The notes beneath the pieces are model-generated. The model worked only from the letters and a program-made list of their open reading frames with translations. It searched no databases and was not told the origin of the DNA. Below, in pieces: positions 15,355 through 15,940 of a DNA stretch of 15,940 nucleotides (its first letter is position 1; each line of letters starts with the position of its first letter). The DNA comes from an uncultured bacterium (GTDB lineage Bacteria; Verrucomicrobiota; Kiritimatiellia; RFP12; UBA1067): positions 1 through 15,940 of the forward strand of contig CACZAK010000110.1 of assembly GCA_902779075.1 (NCBI GenBank). The letters run 5' to 3'. The position numbers and the translations under genes are program-made.

Positions 15355-15360
15355 AGTATA
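15355..15360 (-). promoter_or_regulatory. Candidate -10 element for hisS and the downstream cluster
   Basis: On the minus strand this reads TATACT within an AT-rich stretch, about 36 bases before the hisS ATG and after the glycogen synthase stop. A GGAGA lies 15 bases before the start, a long spacing for an SD. No clear -35 was found, so the call is weak. It would explain how a six-gene cluster is separated from glgA. Confidence 0.35.
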
Positions 15361-15376
15361 TCATAAATTTGCGGAC

Positions 15377-15940
15377 TTACGCCTTGCCTTCGGCGAAGTC
15401 GCGCACGAGCGCGCGGTTGAGCATCTTCTCGTAGAGCGCGATGTATTCGCGCGCGCAGGCCTCGTGGTTGAAGCGGTGGAGCGATTCGTCCATGATACGC
15501 GCGATTTCGGCTTCGCGCACCTCGGGGGCGCGGTGCCAGAATGCCATCGCCTGGTCCATCGCCCAGAAGAGGCCGTTCGAGTCATACGTGTCAAAACGGA
15601 AACCATTGCCCGTGTGTTTGTCCACGTCGAGATGCTCCACCGTGTCGTGGAGGCCGCCCGTGTTGTGGGCGACGGCGAGGGAACCGTAGATCGGGGCCTG
15701 CATCTGCGGGAGGCCGCAGGGCTCGAAGAGGGACGGCATGAGCATGAAGTCGCTCGCGGCGAAACCGAGCTGCGAGAGGCGTCCGTCGAAGTCGTGCATC
15801 GCGAGTCGCCCCTGGAGTCCGTGGAAGTTCAAGATGTCCCAGAACGGCTGCTGGAAGGCGCCGTTCGCGACGATGGCCACCTGCGCGCCGTCCTGCCAGT
15901 ACTTGTCGAGGAAGCGGTAGAGGATGTCCGTGAGGAGCTG
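15377..15940 (-). CDS. glgA: Glycogen (starch) synthase, C-terminal part, cut by the window edge
   Basis: Family GT5 enzymes add glucose from ADP-glucose to the growing alpha-1,4-glucan. The visible 187 codons run open to the right edge and hold the C-terminal Rossmann domain. The signature MPSLFEPCGLPQMQAPIYGSLAVAHNTGGLHDTV lies about 60-95 codons in from the window edge and contains the catalytic Glu of the EPCGL motif. Upstream of it are VAIVANGAFQQPFWDIL and DGRLSQLGFAASDFMLM, and downstream are SNGLFWAMDQAMAFW and a helical tail. The frame reads in from the edge as QLLTDILYRFLDKYWQDGAQ, so the GTG at 15880 is internal, not the start. The stop lies 58 bases before the hisS start, in the same direction. 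The N-terminal domain is outside the window. Confidence 0.92.
   Translation of the reverse strand, partial: QLLTDILYRFLDKYWQDGAQVAIVANGAFQQPFWDILNFHGLQGRLAMHDFDGRLSQLGFAASDFMLMPSLFEPCGLPQMQAPIYGSLAVAHNTGGLHDTVEHLDVDKHTGNGFRFDTYDSNGLFWAMDQAMAFWHRAPEVREAEIARIMDESLHRFNHEACAREYIALYEKMLNRALVRDFAEGKA

Overview
The window looks like chromosomal DNA from an uncultured, moderately GC-rich bacterium. A PVC-superphylum lineage such as Kiritimatiellota is the best guess. The guess rests on a small and a large exported protein encoded as a pair, of a type I recall from gut Kiritimatiellae; on an intragenic palindromic repeat reading 'TGKMPV' in one frame, which I recall from Verrucomicrobia and Planctomycetes; and on a lone G-FTLVELL pseudopilin. 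All of this is recollection, not a search result. Almost every gene is on the minus strand; only tatD is convincingly on the plus strand.

Layout, left to right. (1) 1-2654: a small exported protein with an EF-hand-like loop (2085-2654), followed in transcription by a large exported protein that runs off the left edge. The large gene is broken by a perfect 47-bp tandem duplication (768-861) and also carries two copies of a 17-nt palindrome (1141-1196). (2) 2718-4900: a candidate defence pair, an apparently intact EcoRI-family adenine methyltransferase followed by a DUF262/HNH nuclease gene that has decayed (internal deletion, frameshift and an in-frame stop). A short dispersed-type repeat forms the methyltransferase 3' end. 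(3) 4901-5263: a gene-poor stretch with a large nested inverted repeat (4989-5110) and a 10-bp hairpin after priA. (4) 5264-8251: a pseudopilin gene followed by priA. The priA TTG start directly follows the pilin TAA in the same reading frame. (5) 8252-8402: two good divergent sigma70-type promoters serving the pilin and tatD. (6) 8403-9176: tatD, convergent with the next block and overlapping it by four bases at the stop codons. (7) 9173-15318: a tightly packed minus-strand cluster in the order hisS, small SAM methyltransferase, exported Sel1-repeat protein, ilvB, ilvN, Tat-exported metallophosphoesterase, with three ATGA start/stop overlaps. (8) 15377-15940: the C-terminal part of a glycogen synthase, open at the right edge.

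The right two thirds is core metabolism and maintenance: glycogen synthesis, histidyl-tRNA charging, branched-chain amino acid synthesis and replication restart. The left third is accessory and is decaying or rearranging, with a tandem duplication, repeats, a dead nuclease next to a live methyltransferase, and palindromic intergenic DNA. The most interesting system is the methyltransferase plus DUF262/HNH pair, which looks like a restriction-type cassette that has lost its nuclease. The broken surface-protein gene may be a phase-variation event, a fresh mutation or an assembly artefact.
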